From NCBI GenBank assembly GCA_010672825.2, contig JAAHFU020000004.1, forward strand, positions 868,001-932,000: a DNA stretch of 64,000 nt, in the 5' to 3' direction. The notes beneath the pieces are model-generated. The model was not told the origin of the DNA and ran no database searches. It worked only from the letters and a program-made list of their open reading frames with translations. This document shows, piece after piece, positions 63,554-64,000 of the stretch. The DNA comes from Leptolyngbya sp. SIO1E4 (GTDB taxonomy: Bacteria > Cyanobacteriota > Cyanobacteriia > Phormidesmidales > Phormidesmidaceae). The translations under genes and the position numbers were made by a program. The number at the start of each line of letters is the position of its first letter. Position 1 is the first letter of the stretch.

Positions 63554-64000
63554 GTGATCTACGATGTGTTGGTGATAGGAGCAGGTTCCGGAGGATTGGC
63601 AGCCGCTAAGGCAGCTGCAGGGTATGGTGCCAGGGTCGCGATCGCAGAGCCCAAACAGCTAGGCGGTACCTGCGTTAATCGAGGCTGTATTCCTAAAAAA
63701 CTCATGGTGCAAGCGGCTGCCTTTGTTGAGCAGCAACGAATTGCTCAGGCTCATGGTTGGGTGAATCCAGAAGGGTTATTCGATTGGCAGACGCTTAAGG
63801 TGGCCATGGCTCAACATCTTGAAAAGCTCCGGCAGTCGCAAAAACAAACATTACAGGCAGCCGGTGTTGAGATCCTGTCTGCAGCGGCTCGATTTGTAGA
63901 TGCTCACACGGTTGCAGTGGGCGATCTCGAAGTCAAAGCCGAACACATCATCATTGCTGCCGGTAGTCGCCCCACTCTGCCAGAGATTCCTGGTATTGAA
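63554..64000 (+). CDS. gor: glutathione-disulfide reductase, 5' part
   Basis: It begins at GTG 63554 with AAGGAG 8 bases upstream and runs off the right edge after about 149 residues. The FAD-binding motif IGAGSGGLAAAK is followed by the redox-active disulfide motif GGTCVNRGCIPKK and by ILSAAARFVDAHTV and IIIAAGSRPTLPEIPG. These identify a class I flavoprotein disulfide reductase, and the residues around the disulfide fit glutathione reductase better than dihydrolipoamide dehydrogenase. Role: NADPH-dependent regeneration of glutathione in the cytosol. It has its own promoter region and is the one clear housekeeping gene here. Confidence 0.85.
   Translation, partial: MIYDVLVIGAGSGGLAAAKAAAGYGARVAIAEPKQLGGTCVNRGCIPKKLMVQAAAFVEQQRIAQAHGWVNPEGLFDWQTLKVAMAQHLEKLRQSQKQTLQAAGVEILSAAARFVDAHTVAVGDLEVKAEHIIIAAGSRPTLPEIPGIE

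Noticed and set aside
1-64000. tRNA, rRNA, tmRNA or riboswitch genes
   Set aside because: No cloverleaf with conserved T-loop bases, rRNA core sequence or known riboswitch core was recognised in the intergenic regions; an automated scan could still find a divergent one.

Overview
The window looks like a cyanobacterial chromosome segment rich in accessory and mobile DNA. The palindrome GCGATCGC (HIP1, typical of cyanobacteria) recurs throughout. The gene content fits a filamentous or otherwise complex cyanobacterium: Uma2-family proteins, a PEP-CTERM protein, NACHT and NB-ARC NTPases, a caspase-MoxR-vWA-FGE operon, and insertion sequences of types common there. Only the glutathione reductase start at the right edge looks like housekeeping. 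No tRNA or rRNA was seen.

Layout. (1) 1-6857 resembles a plasmid or integrated-element module: on the minus strand a winged-helix-type regulator and small and membrane proteins leading to a P-loop ATPase that runs off the left edge; on the plus strand a ribbon-helix-helix protein, a coiled-coil protein, two small proteins and an archaeo-eukaryotic-type primase/replication protein. (2) 6874-14314 holds a signal-peptide membrane protein and a tight operon of caspase-iSTAND, MoxR AAA+ ATPase, SAV_2336/vWA-like protein and an FGE-fold protein whose C-terminus looks like the variable region of a diversity-generating retroelement (DGR). A truncated avd gene follows and an IstB remnant cuts the locus, so no reverse transcriptase or template repeat is present. 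(3) 14683-22634 carries two NACHT NTPases (one with a glycine-rich membrane repeat, one with pentapeptide repeats), an excalibur protein and a Uma2 protein. (4) 22800-34347 is a mosaic: a dead tnpB, a LamG-LGFP-papain-like giant, a PEP-CTERM protein, an AraC regulator divergent from an alpha/beta hydrolase, a broken ltrA, a possible injected-effector protein, and four dispersed copies of an unrecognised small ORF.

(5) 34396-51110 is centred on a 3206-residue RHS/YD-repeat protein with a Hint domain and an AHH/HNH-like nuclease C-terminus. It is flanked by insertion-sequence graveyards: an IS630 nested in an IS701-like element on the left; on the right an IS630 fragment, an NF041680-like transposase and an ISL3 element that itself carries a 248-bp MITE. 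The ORF directly after the toxin, where an immunity gene belongs, is cut after about 27 codons by the IS630. (6) 51432-58283 has a divergent Uma2 pair and the ruins of a type III-B CRISPR-Cas locus: a cas4(-cas1) fragment, a two-repeat array abutting a perfect 40-bp palindrome, and cmr2 cut by an IS1 element. A pentapeptide protein and a nuclease remnant follow. (7) 58924-64000 has a GH16-like protein with the same C-terminal repeats as the 34.4 kb fragment, an NB-ARC-TPR protein, and the 5' part of glutathione reductase.

Taken together, the window concentrates conflict and signalling genes (caspase operon, three STAND NTPases, a nuclease toxin, CRISPR remains) in DNA heavily reworked by transposition. 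Several systems are visibly decaying: the DGR, the CRISPR locus, the toxin-immunity pair and nearly every transposase. All calls come from reading the sequence; no database search was run.
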